Assembly: GCA_033239125.1 (NCBI GenBank)
Contig: BSWB01000006.1
Coordinates: forward strand, 37,800,501 to 37,864,500
Direction of reading: 5' to 3'
Origin: Fagopyrum homotropicum
Taxonomy: Eukaryota > Streptophyta > Magnoliopsida > Caryophyllales > Polygonaceae
DNA: 64,000 bases
Part shown: piece after piece, positions 31,080-42,929 of the stretch
How positions within the stretch are numbered: position 1 is the stretch's first letter
Layout: every line of letters begins with the position of its first letter
Notes under the pieces: generated by a model
Seen by the model: only the letters and a program-made list of their open reading frames with translations
The model's database searches: none
What the model was told of the DNA's origin: nothing
Position numbers and translations under genes: made by a program

Positions 31080-33540
31080 TCCATTTTTTTTCCAAACACG
31101 CTTCTATGACTTCATCCACCATACCATCCATAATGAGTATGACACAACTCGACCCTTTGTTGTAGTCTCCTTCCCCGATGTAACCAAACTCACCACCACA
31201 AACTACCTCTCCTGAAAACTTCAACTTGAAGTAATCCTTGTAGGATATGGTCTCTTTAAATTTCTAAACGGCACACACACAACATCGAGTGACACCATCA
31301 CCATTGACAATGCCACAACCACCAACACAACATACATATCTTGGCTTCATCATGATAGACTCATCTTTGGTGCCGTTCTGGGCATCATAGCTTCCTTCCT
31401 TACACACCTAGTTAACAACGCCTCCACATCTAAAGTTGCATGGGATGTGCTTGCCAAAACCTTTGCTAACCCTACTCGTGGGCACATCAAGCAACTCAAG
31501 AACCAACTTCGCCACATGGTCAAATGATTCTCTTCCATTGCCAACTACATGCAGTCCATCCAACGCGCTGTCAATGATCTCGCCATGCTTGAAAAAACCA
31601 TGAATCTTGGGGATGTCACCGGTCAAGTCCTTGATGGACTTGACTTTGAATACCAATCATTCATAGACATAGTTCATGCCCGAGACTCCCATTTCCTTTG
31701 CTGAACTCATAAAAAAACTCATCAACAAGGAGTTTACTCTTCGCCACAGGAACACAACTACCCACTTCCATGTAGTTGCTAACCCCACTACTCGAACAAA
31801 CTACTACAACCGTCCCCCAAATCCAACCTCCAATAACTCAACCAAACCACCCTCCCAAGCCTTACCTTGGCATTTGTCAATGGTGTGACACCATTGGTCA
31901 CTCGCTGTCTCGATGCTCAATTTTTCATAGTCCTCACCCTAGCATTCGCTTGCCTCCTCGCCATCGAAGAATGTCATCCAACCAAGCACCCTCTCACCAA
32001 GTTAACTCCACTGCCCAATCCCTACACCACACCCAACTACATCAACTTGGCTTCTAGACACCGGTGCCACACACCATGTCACTTTTGACCTTCAGAATCT
32101 CTCCATACACTACCCTTGTGACGAATCAAATGAGATAGTGATTGGTGATGGATCAAGTTTAACCATTGCCAACGCTAGTTGTACCTCTCTTCCCTCTCTA
32201 ATCCTCATCTACTGTCTGATGTGTTACATGTTCCACAAATGCATCGACATATCTTATAAATTCCTAAGTTTTGCACTAATAATAATACCTCTATTGAATT
32301 CTCACCATTCGCTTTCTTTTTAAAGGACCTTCAAACCCAAAACCTCCTACTGGAAGGGAAAGCAAGGAACAAACTCTATGAAGTGCCCCTTGTCTCTCCT
32401 CGTTGCCCACTTGTGCTCACATCCAACTTATCTTTACCAATTTGGCATAACAAAGTCATCTATCGACCAAAGTGTTTCAAATACTTTCAACCAAGTTAAA
32501 ACTACCATTTTTCAAAGATTTATGTACTTTTTTCCAAATTAATAAGAGCCACAAGTTATCTTTTTCATCTTCCTCTCTTTTGTTACTACTAGACCTCTTG
32601 AGGTCATATATTCTGATGTTTGGAGCTCACCAATTCCTTCTTATGATCATTACAAATATTATGTGATTTTTGTAAATCATTTCTCAAAATATATTTGGCA
32701 ATATCCCCTTCGAAAGAAATCGGATACAAAAGAGGCTTTCATTCGTTTCGAAAGTCTTGTAGAACACCATTTTAAACACAAAATACTATCTCTCTATTCT
32801 GATAATGGAGGACAGTACTCAAGTCTTCAAAAACTCCTTGTTCATCAGGTATTTCTCATCAAACTAGCCCTCCTCACACTTCCGAGTACAATGGCTATGC
32901 CGAGAGGCGATATCGGCATCTAGTCGAGATTGACCTTGTTTTACTCTCCCAGTCCTCCATACCTCTTCTTTATTGGACTCATGTTCTTGATACCGCCGTC
33001 TACCTCATTAATAGGCTCCCAACACCCACCTTAGACAACCTCACACCATTTGACAAACTATTCAACCAACCACCATCCTACTTAAACCTTTGAAGCTTTG
33101 GCTCCTTGTGCTACCCCTGGCTTCGACCATATATACACCCGTTGCAAACTTGACCCCAAATCCCTCCCATGTGTTTGTTGGGCACTCTCCAACCCAATTA
33201 GCCTACTATTGTCTTGATCCTAAAACCAACAAATTATATGTTTTAAGACATGTTCGGTTCTTTGAGGATCAATTTCCCTTTGCCTCTATCTCCAATACAC
33301 CGGCCCAAAGTGACCTTGAGCCCAAATCTTGGTGCTCTATTTCACTACCCGTCCCACTAATAAGCCCAAACACTATATCTCAGCCCACTAACCTACCCAT
33401 CTTGCCCAATGTATCACATACAAGATCATCTACTCCCGATACCTCAATCTCACCACTCATTAACCCATCTGACTCCCCACCACCTTCTTCCTCATCAAAC
33501 TCTAACCCTTCACCGCTACCACCGCCACCCACCTGGTCAA
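31080..33540 (+). pseudogene. Copia gag, protease and integrase, decayed
   Basis: A plus-strand copia polyprotein broken by stops and frameshifts. Gag (31260-31700) has the UBN2-type WDVLAKTFANPTRGHIKQLK segment. A single zinc knuckle CQWCDTIGHSLSRC is intact at about 31875-31916, and the protease site LLDTGATHHVTF survives at about 32050-32086. The integrase core (32600-32930) has YVIFVNHFSKYIW and LYSDNGGQYSSL, and its end (33140-33300) has the LYVLRHVRFFEDQFPF motif. A Ser/Pro-rich linker runs to the point where foreign gypsy sequence interrupts (~33541). Confidence 0.88.
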
Positions 33541-34590
33541 TTTGATGCGGGACCATCCTTGATAGCATCTACACCTACATTACATGGACCTTTCACTAAG
33601 TCAAGAGCAGGGACACTCAAGAAAAGGTTGCTTGCAAGCTGCCAACATGGGATGATCCGAGAGAATGGAAGATGCAAAATCTCGGTCAACAGCCCAAAAT
33701 CTCGCCCGAGATTTTGTGCTTGATGTGCGTTAGAATATCCGGACAAGATCTTCTATTTTGGAAGAACTATCTTTATTATTTTATTACCTTAAAAACTCTT
33801 AAACATTCTGTAAGGTAATTGTTAGTTTTATCTTTTAGGAATATTTTTAGATTATCTTAAAAGATATCTTTCTTAGATTATCTTTTAAAGTTATCTTTCC
33901 TACTTTTATCTTTTAGGAGTATTTTTAGATTATCTTAAAAATATATCTTTTCTAGATTATCTTTTAAATATATCTTTCCTAGTTAAAAAATAGGACACTC
34001 TGTCTTAAGAAGATATCTTACCTAGATTATCTTTTAAAAATATCTTTCCTAGTTTAAAATAGGAAAGTCTCTCTTATAAATAGTCTTAGAAGAAGAGATA
34101 TTTAGAGAGCTCAATTTTGAATTTGATTTCCACAATATTATGAGACACTTGTGAATTATTTCATGAGGTTTTCATTTTATCATTCCTATTCCATCAAAAT
34201 GAGAGTTTTTTTTATTGAAAAGTTATGAATCCTTGCTAGGTTGTTCTTGTGTGTGTTAATCTTTTTGAAGGTTGTTGCTACAAGTCAGACTAGTCCCTCC
34301 TTGTGCTTGTCTTATCTAGAAGGCTTGTATAAGGTTAAATAAGGAAGGGTGAAAGGTAATTCTTTGTATCGGATTTTGACACATAAATGGTCAAGGTTTT
34401 TTGCAAGAATTATAATAGTCCTATCTTCCTATATTCATCATTTATCATTCCACATTAATCATCTTCTTATCTTTCAATATCATTCATTATTCCACATTCT
34501 GAGTTTTACTATATCTCAGTATGTTCTTTCCAAAATCTCGCCCGAGATTTTCTTATCTAACCGAGATTTGCTTCAGTCGAGGACTTTCAA
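33541..34590 (+). mobile_element. Inserted gypsy 3' fragment with LTR-like sequence
   Basis: Between the copia integrase-RT linker and the RT lies about 1 kb of unrelated sequence. It starts with a frame reading GPFTKSRAGTLKKRL, a motif typical of the C-terminal end of some plant gypsy polyproteins. The palindrome AAAATCTCGCCCGAGATTTT follows at 33696-33715, then TATCTT-rich tandem repeats (33829-34070, ~78-bp units) and a second copy of the same palindrome (34532-34551). Borders and target duplication could not be fixed. Confidence 0.5.
33829..34070 (+). repeat. Tandem TATCTTTTAGGA-type repeats, ~78 bp
   Basis: TATCTTTTAGGAATATTTTT at 33829 and TATCTTTTAGGAGTATTTTT at 33907 begin two 78-bp copies. 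Further shorter derivatives containing TAGATTATCTTTTAAA and ATATCTTTCCTAG follow to about 34070. These sit in the inserted gypsy LTR-like fragment. Confidence 0.8.
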
Positions 34591-35908
34591 TCTAGATCGA
34601 GAATTACGACATCAACCCCGCATCACAATCATTACCCGATTTCAACACAACATTTACAAACCCATTGACAAGCTCAACCTCACTACCACATTGACCTCTC
34701 TCCCTAAGTATCGAACAATAAATTAAGGCCCTCTTCATCCGTGAATGGCAACATGCCATGAACATCCAATATATTTCCCTCCTCCACAACAACACTTGGA
34801 ACCTTGTTCCATAATCTCAAGGTTCTAATATAGTTGAGTGTAAATGGGTCTTTCATACGAAATACAACTCGATGACCCTATCGAAAGTCACCAAGGCCCG
34901 ACTTGTGGCCAAAGGATTTCACCAACGCCCTGGCCTTGACTACGGTGACACCTTCAGTCTTATCATCAAACCGGATACAGTTAGGCTCATCCTTAGTTTG
35001 GTAGTGACTCACAACTGGCCCCTCCGATAATTGGATGCCAATGACACCTTACTTCAAGGACACCTCCAAGAAGAAGTATTCATGTCACAACCGCCTGGTT
35101 TCATCGACCCAAATAAAACCTTCTCATGCGTGTCTCCTCCACAAAACAACCTATGGTCTAAAGCAAGTACCTCGTGCATGGTATACGACACTACGTACTC
35201 ACCTCCTCAAAAATTGGGTTCCCCAACTCAGCCTCAGATACCTCCCTGTTTCACCTCAACACACCCATTGCCAAGGTATTTCTCCTCATCTATGTGGAAA
35301 ACATCATTTTCAGTGGCTCTTCTACCTCCCTCATTGAAAAAATCATTACCAAGATCACCTCTCAGTTCTCACTCAAGGACCTTGGGTCACGTAGGTACTT
35401 TTTGGGAGTCAAGGTTATTTCATGCCCTGATGAGATCTTTCTCAAAGTATATTTAATATATTCTTGAGAAGTTTGAACTCAAACATTCTAAACTAGTTTC
35501 CACGCCACTATGTCCTGATACACCCCTCCACCTTACCTTCGGCGCTTCACTTTTGGATACTCCACCCTACCATCAAGCTCTCATAAGTCTTCAATATATG
35601 TCTCTAACTCGACCTGACACAGCGTTTGCATCAAAAAAACTCTCGCAATTCATGCACCAACCTACTCAAATTCAATGGGTTTTTGTCAAACGGATCTTGT
35701 GCTACCTTGTTGGAACTGCTTCGCATGGAATTATGCTCATACGCAACTCCTCCTCTCATTTTCATTCCTTCTCGGATGATGACTGGGTTGGAGACAAGTC
35801 CGACTATGTATCCACCGGTACCTACATTGTGTACCTTGGCTCCAGTCCTTTATCATGGAGCTCCAAGAAGCAACGTAGCGTTGCCAGGTCTTCCACTGAA
35901 GTTGAATA
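34591..35908 (+). pseudogene. Copia reverse transcriptase and start of RNase H, decayed
   Basis: The copia polyprotein resumes with ITRFQHNIYKPIDK. Then come the RT landmarks in shifting frames: WQHAMNIQYISLLHNNTW, ARLVAKGFHQRPGLDYGDTF, LDANDTLLQGHLQEEVFMSQ, TYGLKQVPRAWY and LIYVENIIFSG. The last shows that the catalytic YVDD has become YVEN, an inactivating change. RNase H begins at ~35740 (SDDDWVGDKSDYVSTGTYIV) and breaks at GTTGAATA, where a 9.6-kb element is inserted. Its target copy GAATA is 35904-35908. Confidence 0.9.
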
Positions 35909-38530
35909 TGTAATACCCGGAAAATTTTAATTTCCGTTTAATACCGATCAAATCGGATTCCGATCCGCCAACCTTTATTCTTTTTAAATAAATAAAAAAA
36001 ATTGTAAATTTTATCATTTTATGTGACCTTAATACACATAAAATGATAAAGTATGTAACCCGTATAATAATTCCGTTTTTTTTAATAACCGAGAGCGGTT
36101 CCGTGCGAGTAACGAATTATTCCTTCAGCCATCTTTTAATTAGATGAGCAGGCCCAACAGCTGGCCCAATAACCCTTCTTCCGGCCCAAAATTTACCTAA
36201 CCCTAATTGCTAAAAATTTAACCTAATCTTCTCCTTAATTAATTTAACCTAATCAAAGTCTTAACCTAATCTAACCTTGCCCTAATTTAGCGTACACTAC
36301 AACTACGAGTCCCGCTGCACAACCGATACAGATCCAGAACCACCATCGGACCCTCCACACGTGACTGACTCCGGCCGGACTCCAGCAGCGCCGACACGCC
36401 GACTCGTCCTCGACGCCGGGATCTGCTGAGACGTCATCCACGTGAGTATCGACCCCTTCCCTCCTTCCTGAGAAATTTAACCACGTTGATGCCACTCCTC
36501 TACACAGCAGGCGCCGGGATCCCGATCGACCTTCTGCACCGACGCTGCAACCGTTGCTTGGCGCTCTAGGCGGCTGCACACCTCCAGTAGGAACAGGCGG
36601 AACGCTGCCAACCTGCTGCAGACAGAAGACGCCGCAGAAGACGGACCTCTACTGCTCTGTGGCCATCACAAGCCACGCCTTCACGAACTCTCCTTCTCGC
36701 CTCGTCAGGAGGCTACCACGGACCACTGAACCGAGACAAACAAGATTGGTGAGCCCTCTGCACTCCAACTTTCAGTTCCATTGTACTGCTTAAATAACTG
36801 TAACCACATAGATGTAATTGTTGTAAGATGTTGAGAGAGCTGAGTTGGGAGTGAATTAAGAATAGAGTAACTTGTCCCTCTTGGTAGCATGGTGAAGGGG
36901 TAGAGATTGCTAATGGGTTGTATTTTTGTATCTTGTTTCTTTTGAGTTTGAAGTAGGATCTTCAAGGTAGGCTAGGGGTAAGAAGAGTGCTTTCATGAAA
37001 CTTGATTTTTTTGAGCTAAAACTAACCCATAAATTTCAGTGTTGGTGAGCTAAAACTGCTGACTTTAACCCCGTATTGGGATAGCTTAGATCGAACATCC
37101 ACCGTTGAATTTTTGATATATTGTAAATAGAAATATGAAGTTTAGTGTGTTAAATTTTGGGAGAAAGTTAACGGTCGGATTAGAACTTATAAGGGCTTGA
37201 AGTAGAGCCGTTGGGCTGATTTTACAACAGGGAGAAAAAAACGACTAAGTATAGAAATGTTAGTTTTACCCCAACTTTAGAATTTCATGGGAGACTTATG
37301 GTTAAGTATTTTAGAGAGATCTTGATACATATATCTAGTATGTATATTATAGAGGATCTAGGATTTTATCTCGGGATTTTTATAACCTTATCCAAGCCGT
37401 GTATATGAACCCAAAGTCGAGCCTTGACGACTTTTGTGTAAACTAAGAATGTTGGGTAACTTTTATAAAACCTTACTAAACTTTTCTATGAGAACTCGAT
37501 TGTGGACTTAGGTCCTAGAGGAGGATATTGGAACTAAATGATAGACTTTTTGGGAAGTCTCGGGACTAGGGGTAAAATAGTCTTTTTACCTTAAGAGAGC
37601 CTTTTTCAGTAATCTCTCTTCATGAGACTGTACATCTTAGAAGTTTATAACTTCTAAGAGTTTAAGGATGCAAATTTGATCCACGTGCCTTGTGTGACAG
37701 GCGTTTGAGTTGCTACGGTTGCGGACCGAGTTGAGAATTTGAGAGTTGTGATTTGATTCAGGTAAGTCCTTGCGACTTACTTAGCTGGTTTCTGGATATT
37801 AGTTGGGTGATGATGGTTGTGTGTGTACAATGTGTGTTATAATAAATAACAACTTGTTAGGACGACCGTGGTTATTATGTTTTAAGGCCCAAGTGTATGT
37901 ATAACGGGCCGTGACATCACTGCCCAACTCTGCCAGGAGATTGGGAGGTTCTTTATACCCAAACCATACAGGTACACGGTGAGATGCATCGGATCCACTC
38001 CTGATGGGTACACGGGGGCGGAGGCGAGGTTTGGGAATCCCTCGTGTCACAAAATAAGTATCATTAGAGTGAATGAGTTAAATGAAGATAATAAATGGTT
38101 TGTTTGAAAGCATGATGAGTGTTTATTACTTTATGTGTGTGTGTGCTATTATTATTCTCCTAATATTTAGATAACTAGCTAATGGTTGTTTTGTTGTGTT
38201 TTTAGATTTTACCACAGGTTAGAACGGCAACTGAGTGATCCGGAAGTAGTGGTCAGCCGGGTCTCCGTACTCCTTAGGGCGGGGTTTGGGTTGTTGCTTT
38301 GTTGTTCTTTTCCTTCTGTTAAGACAATTAGTCTTTTCCGTTGTGGAGTTCTTTACGCTGTTAGACTTTGTTGCATTCATCCTTTTAGAAATACATTTTT
38401 ATGAATTTCGGTTTTTCTTATTTGTGTCTTGTTGCAAGATCCTAGTAATATTGTTGTCAAACTAAGGTCAGGACCCATTGTGAGGTCCTAACCAGTAACG
38501 CTCCGAGTTTCGAGAATTCGGGGTGTTACA
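35909..38530 (+). repeat. 5' LTR of the non-autonomous element
   Basis: TGTAATACCCGG...GGGTGTTACA. It contains a perfect hairpin at 36010-36050 (16-bp arms TTTATCATTTTATGTG), a conserved GGTAAGTCCTTGCGACTTAC block (~37760), AACGGGCCGTGACATCAC (~37900) and a terminal block ACGCTCCGAGTTTCGAGAATT shared with the other LTRs of this family. Short ORFs in it are not supported as genes. Confidence 0.95.
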
Positions 38531-38533
38531 ACA

Positions 38534-38545
38534 TGGTATCAGAGC
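38534..38545 (+). other. Primer binding site, initiator tRNA-Met
   Basis: TGGTATCAGAGC, three bases after the LTR end, an exact match to the usual plant initiator tRNA-Met complement. Confidence 0.95.
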
Positions 38546-41500
38546 TCTAGGTTGGCAATAATGGCACTTGAAATCTTCTAAAAGACCGAATAAGTAATTA
38601 AGCGGAACCCGAAAAGGGATCTGAGTTTTAAAAAAGACTTTTGGTTTCAAATGCATGCATAGTCTGGTTGGGAATAGAAAGTACGGCTGACCACCACTAC
38701 TACCGCGGATCTCAGTATGCTTAGTATGGACTTTAGGTTGTTACTCTCTTTGGATTTATTAGCTTGATTATAATGATAGGTGATGTAGATAAGCATATGC
38801 CGAAGATCAGAAAAATTTATAGTTATAGTATACCCTTAACGGAGATAACAATATGAGATCCTCATTCAGATGACACACCTAAGTATAATTGAAGGGTTTC
38901 AACGTAAGGATAAGTGCGTTCAGCTTATGAGCATTAGGATAGACTAACGGTGGACAACTCCTTTGAACTTGTTGAGGAACGTCGAGACGGAAAAGTGAAG
39001 CCTAAAAGACAACACCAACCACGATGACAAGAAGAGAATCCCGAGTCAACTCAATAGGATCAAATGAAGAATATACATGAGAGTAATTTCGGAAAAGCGT
39101 TGGATGACCGGTAAATATACAGTTGGGAAGAGAAAACCCATAGGTTCTTTCAAGTGTGGTGTAAAGCAACATTACAAACAAAATGGATACCTTCTGAAAC
39201 GCACATGGGCATGAAAGTCAAAGTGAAATATAGTAGTGATCCAACCAAGAGGCATTGAATCTCAGCTTACTGACGGATCGGAAGGTGAAAGTTTGAGGCT
39301 AGAAGCAGAGCGGAAGGTGATCACTCTCGACAAGCTACTTGCCACCACAATCAAGATGGGAAACCGAGACAATCATAAACGTAGGAGTCAAGATGAGATA
39401 CATTGTCCACCCAAACACGAAGCATAAAAGAGCCAAAAAAGGGAAGCTTACAGGTTGCTAGAAAGTGGAAGGCAGATTACACCAACATGGAAGTGGTGTG
39501 ACCTTCTAGAATACACAAGAATTACAACAAGGATCGGAATACAACAAAGACCGGACTTCTATAAAAGCGGAAGTACAAGCAGCACCCTAAAGAAGAAAGG
39601 TGTAGGAGAATGGTCTTGGTGAAAAAGAGGGTCTCAAATAACTTCCCACTCACGAAGGGATTTAAGTTAATAAAACGAGCGGGTCATAACAAAAAACCGC
39701 AAGTGGACACTAACTCAGGTAAAAAGAATCATAGAGAAGTGTCTGCAAGTTACCGTAGAAGAATTGATAAGCCGTCGACGGAATACGAAAATACAACTAG
39801 ACTCGTAAGAGTATAGTGCTCTTATAAGAGTGTGATTTGTAGAAGGAGCTAAAGGAGTATAAATGGAGGAGAATTATTTTCACCTCGCATATCAAACCTC
39901 AAAAGAGATAGAAGAAAAGTAAGTCTACGATCTTATAGAAGGTCAACTACAGACTAATTGGTAACAACAAAGAATTTACACGTGCTGACTAACTAGCGAT
40001 GATTGGTTGACAGATAAGAAGAATAACTACAAGGTTATAAAGGAAATTTAACGATATCTGGTGAATTTCTTCCAGAGATCAACGACGAAAAAGGTGAAGT
40101 TAAATCAATACAAGTACTAGTAGCCTTGATGGTAAAATTGAATGAGTCCAATATAATAACTCTAATAAAGAAATTAAAGAGAAGATCTGGACGATCGGTA
40201 ATGACCATTGATAATAGTAATGGTGTAAAGAAAATTGTTTTCAGTAGTTACTTACTACTGATTAAGGAAAGATACATATCAAAGTTAGTATGGAGGGATC
40301 CTGTAAGAAGAACTAGAAGATTAAGAAGAAACAAATGATTGTGGACATGTCCTAAGTCTTGGCATTCCACACAAGTTGGATTGATGGTGCTCCTCCGAGA
40401 AAAGTGAGGTCAAACTGTCTAGATTGACAGAGGAAGCCTTTGTGATTGAAGTTATGACACAGAATAATTGAAATTATAGAGGCGGCATAAACATAGAGAG
40501 TATGATTTACAGCCTTGGTGAAATGTATGATCGAGTTGTGAGGTGACTGCGGATGGAATCGGCATGTTGGCTAGAACAGACATGAGAAGGAGTAAAGTTG
40601 AATGACTAAAGGTTTCTAACTAGATCCGATATTACCCCCAATAAGATAATTACCGAAAGGTGTCTATATAAGAGTAATGAGAAATGGTGGTACTACGATG
40701 AAAATTCAAGCTTGACTGATGGCATAAGAGTTGATAAAAGTAATAAGACCAATCAACGTGTTCCGTAAGGCGTATACGAGGAAACACAAAGGGATTTAAC
40801 TATCCTACTGGAGGTAAAGATTTATAGAAGGTAAAGCGACATGAGCATAAGGACAACATAATAAACGCGAGTTGAGAACTTTGATATTTGAGAAAATCAT
40901 ATACAACTGAGGTTCTTATACAAATGGTACTGATAGGTGTTTAACAAAAGTCATACACATCAGACCAATAATGCTTAGATGGATAAAGAGTAAACCAAAA
41001 GAATAACTTAAACAGTAAGAAGGAAAATCATGTATCAAAAGGCGAGTCTTGCTAAATTGGAATAAAGTGTTGAGATGAAGATGCCTTTGTAGAATCTATG
41101 CAAGAGTACAACGTAACTGAGGTTCCAACATGAAATGGGCAGTAATGATCAACTGAAAGTTTAGACCGATTCAGGGGAGGAAATGGTTATAAGACGAGTC
41201 GCCTAGTAGAAGAGTTCACAAGACAAGCTTGCGAGACCCAAAAGAGATAAAATGTTGACCCGGATATGAGGGTTTAAGGTGCATGGAAGGGATACCTACA
41301 ATGGAGTGTAGAAGCAAAATTTAGACTTTACAAGTATGGAGAGGTTTTGACCTCCTCAAAGATATAGGAATTTGAAAGAAATCGCAATGTCGGTATCAAA
41401 GAGTTGAAGCCCTGTAGCGGAAACAACGGAATATCATGAAGGAAATATTACCGAGAACCCCACTTATCACGGGACCTAAGTCATCAACACCGACGGTCCA

Positions 41501-42929
41501 TGCAAGGGGAACTGCAAGGGGATGATAACTAAAGTCATCAGAACTACCAAGACACTTACCAGCTATCGTTGAAGACTTGAAATGACTATTTATATCAAGA
41601 TGAATGATCCAGTTGGGCTTGAGAAGTGGAGTTAGCCTAAGGAAAACAAAAGTGTGAAAGATAAAACGAATTAGCAAAGCATGAAAGGATTAATCGAGCA
41701 GATGATGCTCACCAAGAAATTTAACGCCAGTATAGGTATGAGAAGAGTAAGTCCGGGATATGGAGATAAGTCAATTATAAATGGACCGACGTCAACTGAG
41801 GACGTGTAAGGGTGGTTGGTATTGACGAGTAGGTACCGTTAAGAAGAGACTTTAGTGACTGCGGATTTAAGAGGTAACTTTACCGATGCCTTGGAGGATT
41901 CCCCAAGTAGACAACGACAACCTTCTGGGAAGATCTAAGGATATGGAGAGAATCGGGTAGAAATTGCTTGCTGGTTGGTTAAGAACAGACCACGGTTGAG
42001 TAATGGAGTAAGGGTCTGTTTGAAGAGGATCTTGCTAGTATTAGAAGAGAAGTATAGGCGGGAGTTGGTTAATCATGTTGACCCTCAGAAAGACACCATT
42101 ATGACTAATGGGTGTTACACCAGAAGCGTGGTAGGCTCATAACCCACAGATGAAGAAAATTAATGTTAGGTTAACTATGATTTCAAGTTAAGGAATTAGA
42201 GGTCTATATAAAAAGGGGTCCACTTGGGTGTGTGATTTGTTTTGAGTTATATAAATTTAAAAGCTTGACAAGAAGTAGGTGAAACCCATTAATTAAGCAA
42301 CGATCCGATTATGTCACATTGAGGAAACCGGGCCAAGCGGTTTGTATTACAAAGAGCATTAGGCACTTAGTAAAGTGCCGACAGGAGTTTAAGATTATTA
42401 TTTCAGAATCGATAGTCGGGAACTTTCGAAAGGAAAAAGCAAGTGGACCCAGTGGAGGGAAAAGTTTTTTTTTATGGTCTGGTAGAGTTATCAAAAGAGC
42501 TGGAAGTAAGTAGAAAGCCAAACCGTTGAGAGAGTACCTACCAAATTCGAGACACGTCATCAGCTATGAAGATCAGAAAATTTAGCCGGTTCATGCTTTT
42601 GCAGAGTTCTAGTGGTTTAGACGAGGAGCTGATGAGGCCACTGGGGAGACGGAGGAGAGTATTAGACGTAATTATTATGAGTTTTATGCGGGGTTAGCTA
42701 TTACTTTTGTACCGACGAGTTAGTACTCGGATGCTGTGTGGTTTGACTTTTCATGTTTTTACTTTGGATTGAGTAAATGTGTTTTCTTTGATGTGTGCCT
42801 GATTCTGATGATTGAGTAGTTACATGTTAGAAAACGAGACGTAATGAAACTAAGTTATACAAAGAAAGTCGATTGATTAGATACATTATTCTAAGTTTCG
42901 GGACGAAACTTATTTTAAGAGGGCACTGA
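38546..42929 (+). other. Internal region of the non-autonomous element, no gag-pol
   Basis: About 4.4 kb of A/G-rich sequence with frequent stops in every frame; the longest frames are under 95 codons. Only 42541-42720 is recognisable: SRHVISYEDQKI, ADEATGETEESIRRNYYEFY and AGL, the end of a Tekay-type polyprotein that also survives at 18770-19006. It is followed by AGTTTCGGGACGAAACTT and the plus-strand primer area before 42930. The rest may be decayed pol or unrelated filler; I cannot tell. Confidence 0.8.

Noticed and set aside
36271..36793. Pair of overlapping ORFs repeated at 43292-43812
   Set aside because: Repeated because they lie in the two LTRs of the same element. GC-rich leader sequence gives long frames; no domain is recognisable, and the frames shift between copies.
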